Shown in pieces: positions 46,664 through 56,221 of a DNA stretch of 64,000 bases. The stretch covers positions 8,823,203 through 8,887,202 of the forward strand of contig CM060131.1 of the NCBI GenBank assembly GCA_030522415.1, in the 5' to 3' direction. Under the pieces are notes generated by a model. It worked only from the letters and a program-made list of their open reading frames with translations. It made no database searches and was not told the origin of the DNA. Each line of letters opens with the position of its first letter. The first letter of the stretch is position 1. This DNA comes from Channallabes apus (lineage: Eukaryota; Chordata; Actinopteri; Siluriformes; Clariidae). The position numbers and the translations under genes were made by a program.

Positions 46664-49439
46664 TGCTCATGATCAAAAGACTTATTTACTGTAAATTATA
46701 TGACGGACAGACGTTGCTTCATTATACCAGGAAACAGATCAAACTAAGTGAGTGTTAGAACATTACTACTGAACAAAAACTTGATAACAAAAAAACAAAA
46801 ACAAAAAAAAAAAAAGGTCCTTTTCTGTACACGATTCATTTTTTACATCCTGAAATAAGCTGTATGTAATGAATGAAACACAACAGGGTGTGTCGTTATA
46901 AGAAAATTACCCCATGACCTCACCATTAAAAAAAAAAAGTAAATAAATAAACTGGAACACTATGGAGGATATCAAATCAACACTCTGACAAACTTCTATA
47001 CAGCACAGTCGTGTACTCTGAATACATTTACATTTACATACAGTCATTTGGCAGACGCTCTAACTAAAAACCAGCCAAACACTGTTGGGAATTTTTTTGA
47101 TTTATTTATTTATTTTTAAACTGATTACCCCAAGTAAAGATTGCCGGAGACTTCCAGTGAAATATCCCATAGAATAGCCCTTTCAAGATCGAAGGACTAT
47201 GGTCCAAATGCAGCTCTGTCTAGAAAAGAAAAGGCTGTCTGTCCATCAAAACCCAGTAACCAGATGAGAAGGACACTAGAGCCAGACAAACAACCAAGAG
47301 GACGAGGGTTACTCCTAAGTAGCTTAAAATCTTAAATCTTTATTTCTCTGTATAATCCCCTGCCACACTAATGCACTTGCCACAGTGTTTCACTAGTGCT
47401 TTGATACCATAAATGTGGAAAGTTTGGACCTCCGAGTGGCGCAGTGGTAAATTGCTCGCCCTATCATCCGGAGATCGCTGGTTCTGTGATGCTGTAACCT
47501 GTGATGCTGTAACCTCTCACAGCCGGAGGTCTAGAGAGAGCTGATTGGCTGATTGGGATGAGAGGTACTTCATGCTCCCACATTAATCACGGCTCTACAG
47601 CCAATCAGGGGCGTCTGTGAGCTCACGCAAGCGGGAAGGAGCGGATAGCGCTGTCCTCCGAGTGTGTTACGCCGCCCCCAACGGTGCGTGTGTGAGCAGT
47701 TCGAAAAGATGCGGCCAGCTGGCGTCACGTGGTTCGGAGAAAACACATGATAGTCTTCGGCCCTCCCGGGTGAGTGGTAGTAGTAGCCTTAATGTGGGAG
47801 CCCCCTAGTGACGGGGAGGAATTGGACACGACTAAATTAGGGAGAAATCAGGAAAAAAAATCCAAAAAAATTTCATAAAATGTCGAATGTTTAACTCATG
47901 CGTGAAAGTGTCTTTTTCTCAGTATGCTGGAGCTATGACCCGGCCTCCCAGGAACTCCTTTAAGGCCCCAAACGAGGGATGTGGCAATAACTCCCAGCTG
48001 AGTTCCTGTAACGTGCCTCTGGTGTTGGGGAATGATTGTGTGTACAGTTCCCACAGATAGATGTGTCTTTTCCACATCTTGGTGACAAGTTATCTGTTGA
48101 TTTTTCAAGCACCTGGCGTTGCACTCGCTAAATGCTCATGGGAACGACTGCGGTGGGCTCCGAGCCTCCTCGGCCAGGATCGTTATTCACAGACATACAG
48201 CCTTCTTTAAAACGTTTCCATCACTCAAATGTTTTACAATAAGAATCTCATATTGAAGTCTTCTGTAAATCATTTTACACCTTCATTCAAGTCCCAGTTT
48301 GACTTGAATGCCCCTCGTATATAATACCAATGAAGTCCATTTTAGTTTCACCAAAATGTGGGGGAGGAGAAAAAAAAAAGTTAAGAGAATTTTTATACGT
48401 CTATTGGTCTATTCATCTTAATCTCCAGCTTTAGATGTAAAATATTTAAGCAACAAATTCAAAATTACACAATTTTTGCTTAAAGCTAAATCACTTTTAT
48501 TTATTTACATGCACACAATATAATGTTTGGTGTTCAACTAAGGCTTTAAATCCAGCTGAGATATGACGGTGTGAACGCAACGGTACCAGACCGACACTGG
48601 ATGGAGGATTAACATTAGATCTGATCTTCACAATCAGGCTGTTTGGAATTTTGTCAGCAACTTCTGGCTGCATTTATTCTCATCCTGCATCCGTGAGCTG
48701 TTTACTAAGCTATGAAAGGTATCCGGCTGATAAACAACGCTGTAAACTGCTCTAAAAGCTTGTTAAATATTAAATTCAGTCAGTGTCTTTTGTATACAGC
48801 TATAAAGAAGAGCCTAGAGGACAATTTTTTTAATAATGGTGTTATTACTGCGGGAAGACTGCAAAGCACCAACAACGTAGTCTCATGTCGGGGAAAAGAA
48901 AAAAGGCTGATTGTGTTTTTGTCTGCGGTTTTTTGTTTTCAGATACAGAAAAACCTTGTATGTGGGTCAACATAAAGGTGTGTCACAGTCTGTTTATGCT
49001 CGTCTGTGGTCAAAGGGAAGTGAAAATCCCAATACTATATTGTGTCACCTAAAGAATTAAGTGATATCATGGAGAACAATCTTGAATTCTATTAATTTTG
49101 CTTACAATGTGGCAGCAGTGTTGGCCATTAGATGTTGGTTTGGTTCATTTTTCACATCAGAGAAAAATAAATAACAATAATAATGCAAAGCAGCCTGTGG
49201 CCAAATTCCAATTATGTAACTTTTGCTTCTTTTAGTTCATAATCAATCTTTAATCTCTTCACACACACACACACACACCTGGGCCCGATGTCAGCGTGTT
49301 GGAGATCTCCAGCCACCAGAGCCACCAAGTAGGCAGGAACAGGGTACTCCATAGAGAACTGGAACAGCCGGTCCTGCTTAGAGTAGACGCTCCTGGAGGC
49401 ACTCATTAGCACCGTCACTCCATCTGGAACCTGCCAGAC

Positions 49440-49473
<34 letters not shown>

Positions 49474-52400
49474 AATAAGCTGAGAGGAAAGAACTTAAAA
49501 ACTGTGAAGTCTTCCACAAAAGAGAAAAAAGTTAGGAGAGCAAGAACAAATGAGACACATGAGAAATGAGAAACATGCTGCCTCAAGAAAGTGAAACTCA
49601 TGGTGTGGTTTCATGGGGAAAAAAAATATGCAGTTGTGGTATAAAAGAAATAAAACATTTCAGGGTGTGCCATTATGAGTGTGTTTCACTGGAACCACCT
49701 TGAAACTCCAGTAACAGCCTTCTCATAGTGTTTTCCTCACTCACTTACTGTACTCATCTTCTATACCGCTTTATCCTCAATTCAGGGTCACGGGGATCCG
49801 GAGCATATCCCTGGGTGCCAATCCATCGCAGGGTACACACACATACTGTACGCACACTCACACACTCACTCATTCATTCAGACACTACGGGCAATTTAGG
49901 AACGCCAATTAGCCTAACCTGCATATCTTTGGACTGTGGGAGGAAACCGGAGTACCCGGAGGAAACCCATCAAGCACGGGGAGAACATGCAAACTCCATG
50001 CACACAGAGACGGGAATCGAACCTGGACGGGAATCGAACCCGGACCCTGGAGGTGCAAGGCGACAGTGCTAACTCTCCAAGAACAATACCACTGAAATGA
50101 AACTTGGGTATATTTCAGAGTAGTCAATGTGCAGCTTGTACAGTATTACAGTATAGATTTACCATCCTCTGAAAATAGGATGTTCTGTAGGTAATAAAGT
50201 CTGTATGTTACGTTATGGTTAGAGGACAGTGGACCTGTACTGCTATACAAGCTGCACATTGTCTACCAATTTTCATTTCTATAGTACTGTCCCTTGAGAA
50301 CCACTTTGTGAGAGAGACTGTGATCACCTGAGAACTCTGATCATGTTGAACTGGTGTGACCCGCGTATTAAACGTGACCCAGACTCACCCTGATGGTCGC
50401 TGAGTAGGTACTTTTGACAGCCGGGGTGTCAAAGCAGGGGAAAAAGGAACGATTGCACACGGAATGACCCTGAGTGAAGACCAGCGGCCGCGTCTGACCG
50501 CATGTTAGCTCCGTGTCCAACCACCAGATCTGAGGAAGGTCAGGGAGGAAACAAACAACAACAACAACAACAAAAAAAAAAAAAAAAAAGATCAGACATT
50601 TGTAAAACAGATTTTCATCATTTCTATTACTTCGTTTAAATTGGAGTCAATCAGCCTAAAACATGTTCAGTCTGGTTTTAACATTTTGCTATGAACCACT
50701 TTAACTTAAACAGAATGGGTTTAAAAATGTCATTTATTTTAAATCTAGGTTATTTTATTGTTTATATATAATAGTGTTTTTTTATATAGTGTAGCTACCA
50801 AACTTCAAAAATAAATGTAAAATTGCAAAATCAAAAAACTTCAAACACCAAACATAAATGCTGTGGCGGTACGATTACATTATGGCTAAGCAACAAACTG
50901 TGCCAAAGTTTCACATTTACCGTACTCATGTGTTTCTAGGAAAGAGAACACGTAGTGTTTGCACTTGTGCTCATTTGGAATCAACCTTTTTTTTTTTTTT
51001 TTTAATGTTTCCTCATTGCACAACTCTTATCCAGCCTAACTCTGGGACTGACCCTGAAAAAAAGGGAAAAAAACAACTCGTCTCCATAGGAATGTGCTCA
51101 TGTCATGAAAAAAAAAAGCCTGATTCTGAGAAAATCACTAAAAGGAAGCCGTCGGTTCGTGCAACTGGTTGACGTCAACAACCTTGTACTGGCATTCGTG
51201 TGAGAGCATCAAAGTGACACGAAGCAGAAAAATAAGAAACACCCCTCAGATACAGAAATGAGAAGTGAAAAAGAAGTGGAATATTAGACCTCAGTCAGAG
51301 TCACTCTTCTGGTTAAGAGATTCGGTCGGCTATATTTAGTCCAGGGATGAAATTCTGCCTTCGCTGATACGCTCTGTAAACAATAGTCACGTGCCACATG
51401 GTAACTGCAAGCCTAAATGCTATTCTGTCAAGCAAACACCTGCCTCTGCTTTGACCAGCCGTGTCTAACTGGAAATTAATCCAGCACAGTTTTTCCTGAA
51501 CTTTTACACGGACTTAACAGATAAGGCGTGTCTGATTTAGTTTTAAGTTCAGACTGTTTCATTCTTGTAATATGGAAATTTCTAATATTCACGCCATTAA
51601 ATCATGCTCCATTTAACCAATTCATTCAGGTAAATATGGGCTGCTTTATATGCATCGCTGCAAGATTAAACATTTCATCAACAAGGGTGTGTTCAAAACA
51701 TTTTGCAAATTCAGTCACCTTGGGCTCAGTGCCCATGCTTAAAAATGGCGTATCTTTAATGCTCCTGAAAGCACTCTCTTTATATAGAAGTCACACTCAC
51801 TATCACCTGGATAAATGTGCGGTGTTCAAGTCAAACCGGGACTATATTTCTCTATATAATCCCCTGCTACACTAAAGCATTTATTGAAGCCTTTCATTAG
51901 TGCTTAGAGACTATCAAGGTGGTTGGATACATCAAGGAAGTTGAGTCACCGGGACACCTCAGCTAAGATCATCTCCTTTAAAAACGTCTGCATCATTCAA
52001 ATATTTTGAGTCTCATCATGTATTGTCTGCTGTAAATGTGAATAGTTTTTTGTGTGATTTCACCCTGGTGTGAATTGAACGCCCCTTTGTAACACCTAGA
52101 ATATCCTCAAGCATGACCTCTTCATAGACCAGAACATAATATAAGCAACACCGCAGAGCTGTTGTGCTAAATATCGGTACTGCTGTAGGTAACACAGTCA
52201 TGCTGATGTCCGATACAGCCGTGTGATTCTGCGAGTGTGACTCATTTCACTTTTTGTATCGACTTCCGAAACAGGAAATTCACATCATGTTTACAGTCAT
52301 ATCATAAACAACATTTCAGACATAATATTTCTCTTTTAACTTCAAGCCACAGAGGGTGGCTTTTTCCTATTGGAACTTGTGTAGAATTTCTTTTAATCAC

Positions 52401-55145
52401 TATTTTTATTTCATTTTTGTTTTACAAAAGGCTTTTGTTGTGCTATACAAGTACTGAATTCTACTTACTGTTTAGGAGGCTAAAAAAAAGGTTATATTAA
52501 ATGAATGATTAAAATTTGCTCATTTAAAATTAAGTGATGAAGGGCTTAAAGATTTTAAAATGATTCAGTTATTTTCTTAAATAATAAAGATGGTAATTTC
52601 TTTCATCAGTATTGGCATTGGCCAAATTATAGTTCTGTAATACTGAATATCATCACTCTTGGAATGCCACTTGTCCAATGAAAATAGTGGACTGGAACTA
52701 ACTGTAGTATTATATTATTGCACTCATTGGGTCTAGCATGATATGACACCTCTAAAGCAGACATTGTTAGGGGTCTTAACCCCTTCAACCCCCAACAGTT
52801 TAAACCCTAAAGTAGCAACGTTAAGCCTGAACACTTCATAACCATCCGAGTCCTGACGGTAGCTTATATTCTGTTTCATTAATGTGTCCTATACCCCGTT
52901 CTTCAAATGAAATACACCAGCTTTTTTTTTTTTTTACTGCACACACATTAACTGAGCAGTGGACTATTCTCAGCACAGCAGGTCCACTGACACGATCGTA
53001 CAGAAAGAAGTGTGTGTGAGGCGCAGCAATGTCATGAAAATATTTACACACCTCAGTGTTAGTGCTCAGCTCACACAGATGTGCGTGCGAATGCACAAGA
53101 CTTCCTGTGTCAATGATGTGCTCAAATTGGTCCACCACTCAAATAATGAGCACTCAATTGTGGACATGTGCTGTGGCGTGCGGTCGTCCCTTTCCACTGA
53201 GTAAAAGAAGGAGTAAAAGAACCCTGACAAATTTTAAAGTAATTGTGGGTTACAGGTTCCCAACCCTGAGCCTGTTACTGGAGTACCCATTCTCTGATGC
53301 ATCTGATGCATTTTTTTTTATATATATATTACGTTTACATTTAAGCATCTGGAGGACACTGTTATCTTGAGCGACTTACAGAAGTGCTTTGAATTTTACG
53401 TAATTAAATACATCCTTGCAGTGGTTCACTAGCTCACTAACTAGAGGTACCATCAGTCAAACACTGTTGGGAAAGGGTTTTTTTTTCCCCCCATGTGTGC
53501 GAGTGCGTAACCCAGAGATCTAAGAAACGGATAGTTCTTAAAGACTGCCAGTGATATTAATAGTAATAGGTAAGATCGCCTTGCACATCCAGGGTCTCGG
53601 GTTCGATCCCCGCCTCAGGGTCTGTGCGCGTGTGGTTTGCCTGTTCTCCCTGTGCTTGGTGGGTTTCCTCCGCGTACTCTGGTTTCCTCCCACAGTCCCA
53701 CTAAAACATGTTGATTAGTCTAATTCCATCCATCCAGGAACCTCCGAGGTCTAACTATGGACCGTGGAGGCCAATGGTGAACATGCATTCCCTTTTTTTT
53801 TTTTTTACAACCGTGGTAGGAGAATAGTCTAACTGGTGTTACCGAATTGCCTGTAGTGCGTGAGGGTTGACCGGGGGTTCTACCACGTTTACAAAGACAG
53901 GAAGGAATACAACGGCAATCATTAATGTTGGACTACAGAAGTTGCTAGATGGGTGGACGGATGGATTACTAGTAATAGTAAGTCTTTATTTGTTATATAA
54001 TGTATACACACCACACAGCACATATGGTAAATGATAAGTCGGGGGTCAGTGCGCAGGGTCAGGTGTGATCTGTACGGTACCCCTGGAGCAGGTAGGATTA
54101 ACCTCCTGAGGCCTGAACTCTACTCTTGTGACACTGCAATTTCTGCTCACTGTTTCTTTTTATTTACATCTGATAAATATTATTTAATCAAAGTTTTCAA
54201 CCAGGAAGAAACTTGGCAAAATAATTATACAGTTCTTTTATATGAGGATGGTACAAGATCTTGTACCATCCTCATATAAACATATGTACGCAACATATAG
54301 ACTGTTAAATTGGGATAAAATGTCATGTCCACATATGTGGACATTCGGGCCTTAGGAGGTTAAGGTTAAAGAGCAGACAGCTCGAACCCCTGAGAAGCCA
54401 AAAACGTGTAAGAGACTACAAGACTAAGTAACCCCCCCCCTACCCCACCCCCCCAGTTAAAAATTCATGTCTCTCAGGGACATTCTGTCAAGTTGTTTTG
54501 TAAGTCAAATGTGGCAGACCTACTAAGAGGGGGGGGGAGGGGGAGACACTCAGCTGTGAGGAGAACATCACTGTGAGAACATCATTAAGAACCTGTACCC
54601 CCCTCCCCCTCCCCCTAAACAGCTCATTAGGACGAGCTTGTAGGACACCGGATGGTGGTGGTGGTGGACATTACCGCAGGTCCCTCTGTGGTGGTGTAGT
54701 GGACGGTGACCCGGAAGGGCCGGTGTGGCCGGATGGCGGCGGCGGGGGCGGCGGGAAGCGCGATGCGGAGCGAGGAGCCGTAGTCAGTGAAAGGCTCGAG
54801 GTTGTAGTTGAGAGAGAAGACGATATCCGGGGACCCGGACGCGCCCGGGACTTTACAGTCCACAGAGTGGATGAGCAGAGACGGGTGGACGTCCAGCACG
54901 AGCGCCTGCACGCCGGACTGCAGCGTCGCGAGCTCGAGCACCTGCCAGCCGGTGATCCGCTTCAGGCCGAAGTTGACGCGCAGGTCCAGGTGGAAGTGGC
55001 GCAGGGAGAAGCTGTGGAAGTTGGACGCCGACGCGACGTCAACCAGCCGGCAGCGTCCGAGCGCCCGAGCTCCGTCGCGAGCTTTCCCAGGCACCGGCAG
55101 CGCCTTCCGGCAGCAGCAGCACAGCGCCGCGTTCAGCTCGGCCAT
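37492..55145 (-). CDS. rnpepl1: rnpepl1, arginyl aminopeptidase-like 1 (M1 zinc metallopeptidase), complete coding region in 11 exons
   Basis: The eleven minus-strand exons (54675-55145, 50389-50529, 49279-49430, 46186-46302, 43549-43784, 41379-41492, 41105-41217, 38428-38536, 38077-38301, 37843-37985, 37492-37758) join in phase to 2088 nt, 695 residues plus TGA. The layout is an M1 N-terminal beta domain, the substrate motif VAMENP (residues 307-312), the zinc site HEISH (334-338) with the third ligand Glu at 357, then a helical C-terminal domain of the leukotriene-A4-hydrolase/aminopeptidase B type. [20 protein letters not shown] and YAQRRITTE match RNPEPL1 more closely than RNPEP. The family removes N-terminal residues from peptides. 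All active-site residues are present, so the enzyme is probably functional. No transcript data were available to confirm junctions. Confidence 0.93.
37843..37985 (-). CDS. rnpepl1: rnpepl1 exon 10
   Basis: 143 nt encoding [40 protein letters not shown] and VRSFLHKH, between TTCTGCAG and GTGAGT. Confidence 0.92.
38077..38301 (-). CDS. rnpepl1: rnpepl1 exon 9
   Basis: 225 nt encoding [20 protein letters not shown] through [20 protein letters not shown] and LPQ, the start of the armadillo-like C-terminal helical domain. The donor is GTGAAC. Confidence 0.9.
38428..38536 (-). CDS. rnpepl1: rnpepl1 exon 8
   Basis: 109 nt encoding [20 protein letters not shown] and [16 protein letters not shown], between TTACTTAG and GTAAG. 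Confidence 0.91.
38960..39981 (+). pseudogene. Tc1-like transposase remnant in rnpepl1 intron 7
   Basis: The frame fragments read [107 protein letters not shown] and the stop after AAKRGATPY. They cover the DNA-binding region and the whole DDE core of a Tc1 transposase on the plus strand, antisense to rnpepl1. At least two frameshifts and stops inactivate it. Clear terminal repeats were not found. Confidence 0.85.
40400..40838. mobile_element. Internally deleted Tc1-like element
   Basis: The left end TAGTACCGTTTAAAAGCTTG and the right end read inversely, CACTACCGCTTAAAAGTTTG, are terminal repeats with TA flanks (40398-40399 and 40839-40840). The 439-bp interior retains GGGATGAGATCTGGAGACTG from a transposase but no open frame. 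Confidence 0.78.
41105..41217 (-). CDS. rnpepl1: rnpepl1 exon 7
   Basis: 113 nt encoding [20 protein letters not shown] and [18 protein letters not shown]. The Tyr of TYEKG is the expected transition-state-stabilising tyrosine of M1 enzymes. The acceptor is ACCTCAG and the donor is GTAAG. Confidence 0.92.
41379..41492 (-). CDS. rnpepl1: rnpepl1 exon 6
   Basis: 114 nt encoding [20 protein letters not shown] and [18 protein letters not shown], between TTTTTGCAG and GTGACTC. Confidence 0.92.
41755..42287. mobile_element. Tc1/mariner-type MITE with microsatellites and a long palindrome
   Basis: The ends CAGGGTTTCCCAAAGGTCTC and, inverted, CAGGGTGTCCCAAATATCTC are terminal repeats flanked by TA (41753-41754 and 42288-42289). 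The 533-bp interior has TA/CA arrays (about 41935-42050), a near-perfect 58-bp palindrome (42061-42194) and (TA)n (42195-42238). No transposase. It lies in rnpepl1 intron 5. Confidence 0.72.
42061..42194. repeat. Near-perfect 58-bp-arm inverted repeat
   Basis: Left arm 42061-42118 and right arm 42136-42194 are reverse complements except for one substitution (ATACTCATG versus ATATTCATG) and one extra base near the outer end. The spacer is 17 bases. Confidence 0.92.
43549..43784 (-). CDS. rnpepl1: rnpepl1 exon 5, zinc-binding catalytic exon
   Basis: 236 nt encoding [20 protein letters not shown] through [40 protein letters not shown] and TEVYG. It holds the substrate motif AMEN, the HExxH zinc ligands and the third ligand Glu 18 residues later. 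The donor was placed at TTTATG before GTACAC because the next exon then continues the family sequence in phase. Confidence 0.94.
43896..45521 (+). mobile_element. Complete Tc1-like transposon in rnpepl1 intron 4
   Basis: The ends CAGTGGTGTGAAAAACTATT and its inverse at 45521 match almost perfectly for more than 60 bases (CCTGATTTCTTATTCTTTT-like continuation). TA flanks both ends (43894-43895 and 45522-45523). An inner repeat, CATGGCCCTGTGTGAAAAAG (44080), is mirrored near 45331, giving an IR/DR arrangement. Length 1626 bp. The transposase is antisense to rnpepl1. Confidence 0.93.
44276..45303 (+). pseudogene. Tc1-like transposase with one stop and one frameshift
   Basis: The start is at [20 protein letters not shown] (44276). 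The bipartite helix-turn-helix region ([40 protein letters not shown]) and the core motifs [21 protein letters not shown] and [11 protein letters not shown] are all intact. TAA at 44747-44749 replaces what is usually Glu in KVELFG. Near 45240 the frame shifts, and the expected end [11 protein letters not shown] then a stop at 45303 lies in another frame. The gene is therefore dead but young-looking. Confidence 0.9.
46186..46302 (-). CDS. rnpepl1: rnpepl1 exon 4
   Basis: 117 nt encoding the split Arg, then [38 protein letters not shown] and another split Arg. The acceptor GCACACAG follows a GT-rich tract and the donor is GTGAGTGAG. Confidence 0.92.
46634..46664. repeat. (ATC)n microsatellite
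   Basis: About ten CAT units in rnpepl1 intron 3. Confidence 0.88.
47339..48330 (-). mobile_element. mariner-like element remnant interrupted by a SINE
   Basis: Left part CTGTATAATCCCCTGCCACA matches 51850-51880. The right part on the minus strand contains GGGGCCTTAAAGGAGTTCCT then GGGAGG, encoding the GPLKEFLGG motif of mariner transposases, and the terminal stretch AAGTCCCAGTTTGACTTGAA is at about 48291. A SINE (47429-47870) splits it. Internally deleted. Confidence 0.65.
47429..47870 (+). repeat. tRNA-derived SINE family A, full-length copy
   Basis: Head CCTCCGAGTGGCGCAGTGGT with the GAGATCGCTGGTTCTGTG B-box region, then the complete body ending GTGACGGGGAGGAATTGGAC, ACTAAATTAGGGAGAAATCA and A-rich sequence. 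A GTGATGCTGTAACCT unit is duplicated locally at about 47486-47517. Confidence 0.85.
49261..49278. repeat. (CA)n at the exon 3 donor
   Basis: Nine units. On the transcript, (GU)9 begins at position +1 of intron 3. Confidence 0.9.
49279..49430 (-). CDS. rnpepl1: rnpepl1 exon 3, flanked by TG repeats
   Basis: 152 nt encoding [40 protein letters not shown] and QHADIGP plus a split Arg. The acceptor is GTCTGGCAG preceded by (GT)16. The donor GTGTGTGT is itself the start of a (GT)9 array. The length is not a multiple of three. Confidence 0.92.
49441..49472. repeat. (CA)n at the exon 3 acceptor
   Basis: Sixteen units that read (GU)16 on the transcript, ending about ten bases before the exon 3 acceptor. 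Confidence 0.9.
49735..50075 (-). repeat. tRNA-derived SINE family B in rnpepl1 intron 2
   Basis: It has the same body as 21966-22335 (GGAGGAAACCGGAGTACCCG and GGAACGCCAATTAGCCTAAC on the plus strand). The outermost part of the tRNA-like head is missing at the high-coordinate end. Confidence 0.85.
50121..50265. repeat. Short inverted repeat, possible small MITE
   Basis: CAATGTGCAGCTTGTA (50125-50140) and its exact reverse complement (50246-50261) flank about 105 bases, with weaker matching beyond. Confidence 0.5.
50389..50529 (-). CDS. rnpepl1: rnpepl1 exon 2
   Basis: 47 codons, beginning [20 protein letters not shown] and ending [15 protein letters not shown]. It is flanked by CTCAG and GTGAGT and is in phase 0 on both sides. 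[11 protein letters not shown] is the conserved M1 'R-x-x-F-P-C-x-D' segment. Confidence 0.93.
51825..52095. mobile_element. Deleted mariner-like element
   Basis: It begins GTTCAAGTCAAACCGGGACT and ends with the inverse-like TGGTGTGAATTGAACGCCCC. TATAATCCCCTGCTACACTA is shared with 47351. No open frame. Confidence 0.6.
53328..53715 (+). repeat. Composite of a fish repeat fragment and SINE family B head
   Basis: GTTTACATTTAAGCATCTGG with GAGCGACTTACAGAAGTGC and CAAACACTGTTGGGAAAGG (shared with 47030-47090) precede GGTCTCGGGTTCGATCCCCG and TTGGTGGGTTTCCTCCGCGT of SINE family B. Confidence 0.6.
54098..54363. mobile_element. MITE with a perfect 44-bp palindrome
   Basis: The ends TTAACCTCCTGAGGCCTGAA and, inverted, TTAACCTCCTAAGGCCCGAA are near-identical terminal repeats. 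The 266-bp interior has no coding capacity and contains the palindrome at 54237-54280. TTA at both edges could be the target duplication. Confidence 0.7.
54237..54280. repeat. Perfect 44-bp palindrome
   Basis: The 22-base arm (TTTATATGAGGATGGTACAA then GA) is followed directly by its exact reverse complement with no spacer. Confidence 0.93.
54675..55145 (-). CDS. rnpepl1: rnpepl1 exon 1
   Basis: 157 codons from ATG at 55145 ([20 protein letters not shown]) to TTEGPA before GTAATG. It covers the start of the N-terminal beta domain ([20 protein letters not shown]). Upstream frame continuation lacks a better start, and MAEL sits just after GC-rich 5' sequence. It is GC-rich like a CpG-island first exon. 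Confidence 0.92.
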
Positions 55146-55640
55146 GGCAACCGCCGGGTCAGGGGGAAGGAAAATAAAACAAAAGTACAACCAAAAAAAA
55201 AAAAAAAAAAGTTTTCAAAAGCGAAACAGGACGAAGCTCTCAAACACGCAGCGTCTACACGAGTGACATGGCTGATTTATTATTGTTAGTATTATTATTA
55301 TTATTATTATTATTTTGAGGAAAGTTTTCAACTGGATTCAGAATTATTCCAGCCCCGGGACGAGAAGAGTAGAAGATAAGCAAGAAGCCAAACAAAAACA
55401 TCTACGTGAAATCCATCGGTGCCGCCGGTAACACACAGTTCATCACTCCATCCTCCATTAAAAACAGAAATACTCCAGCTTTTCCAGGAACCCGTCTGCG
55501 GGGTGAAACTAATGTAAAAGCAACACGGCGGTGAAGCTGAGCGACTCCACTGTGCGCGGAGAGACTCCCTTTACAAAACAGGAAGTGAAAACAAGGAGGA
55601 GGAGGAAATCGCACGGACAAACACAAAGTTTTGGAAGAGC
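55146..55640 (-). promoter_or_regulatory. rnpepl1: rnpepl1 5' UTR and promoter candidate
   Basis: The sequence upstream of the rnpepl1 start has scattered CpGs (for example CGCGGAG near 55554 and CCGCCGGTAAC near 55423), an A18 run and an (ATT)n stretch. No TATA box is convincing. The start site is unknown. Confidence 0.35.
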
Positions 55641-56221
55641 TAGAGGGCGCTGTGGAGCCTCAGATTCGCTCCCACACATTTTTTTTCATGAACAATTTCA
55701 ACACAAAGTCAGAAATGTGAACATAAAAAGTAATCACTGGTCATTTATGAGGTATATTTCATCGAGCCGAGTCTCTAAAATGAATGTCAGGGCGTTGCTG
55801 AGTTCTACTTCCGGTTGTAATTCAGATGATATGTTTACATTAAAGATGTATTCAGCTTGTTAAATGTTTACACTGTGTAATATTTGTGTATATAAAACTC
55901 CAAAAAAAGGCACATAAAATGCTATGATTGTCAGTGTATTAAATAAATACGATACTGACATGTACAAGTTGTATTTTAGTGTGGAAATGCCGGTGAGTCA
56001 CAGCATTAGCACGAAACCAGAAGTATATATACAATGTATATTCCTCCTGGTACTCTGGTTTCCTCCGACAGTCCAAAGACATTCAGATTAGGTTAATTAG
56101 TTGTTTGAAACAAAACAGTGAGCGCAATAATCCTTTGATGTGTCATAAGCCTCAGCATATTGTTTAAATAATCATGGTGGGCCGCTATGACCAAAAATGT
56201 GGACAAAAAATTTCCAAAAAT

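Larger units (their letters stand above)
46303..49278 (-). other. rnpepl1: rnpepl1 intron 3
   Basis: A 3-kb intron containing a deleted mariner-like element (about 47339-48330), a full SINE family A copy inside it, and a short fragment at about 47020-47090 (TTACATACAGTCATTTGGCA followed by GACGCTC) that is shared with 53330-53480. Confidence 0.8.
50530..54674 (-). other. rnpepl1: rnpepl1 intron 1
   Basis: A 4.1-kb intron. It holds a mariner-like remnant (51825-52095), SINE fragments (53330-53715) and a palindromic MITE (54098-54363). I see nothing in 50600-51820 or 52100-53320. Confidence 0.8.

Noticed and set aside
52836..53370. Overlapping 80-104-codon frames
   Set aside because: Open in both strands with no domain, no splice context and no repeat identity. 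Chance level.
54573..55289. 238-codon and 152-codon plus-strand frames opposite rnpepl1 exon 1
   Set aside because: GC-rich antisense shadows of a conserved coding exon. No similarity to a known family.
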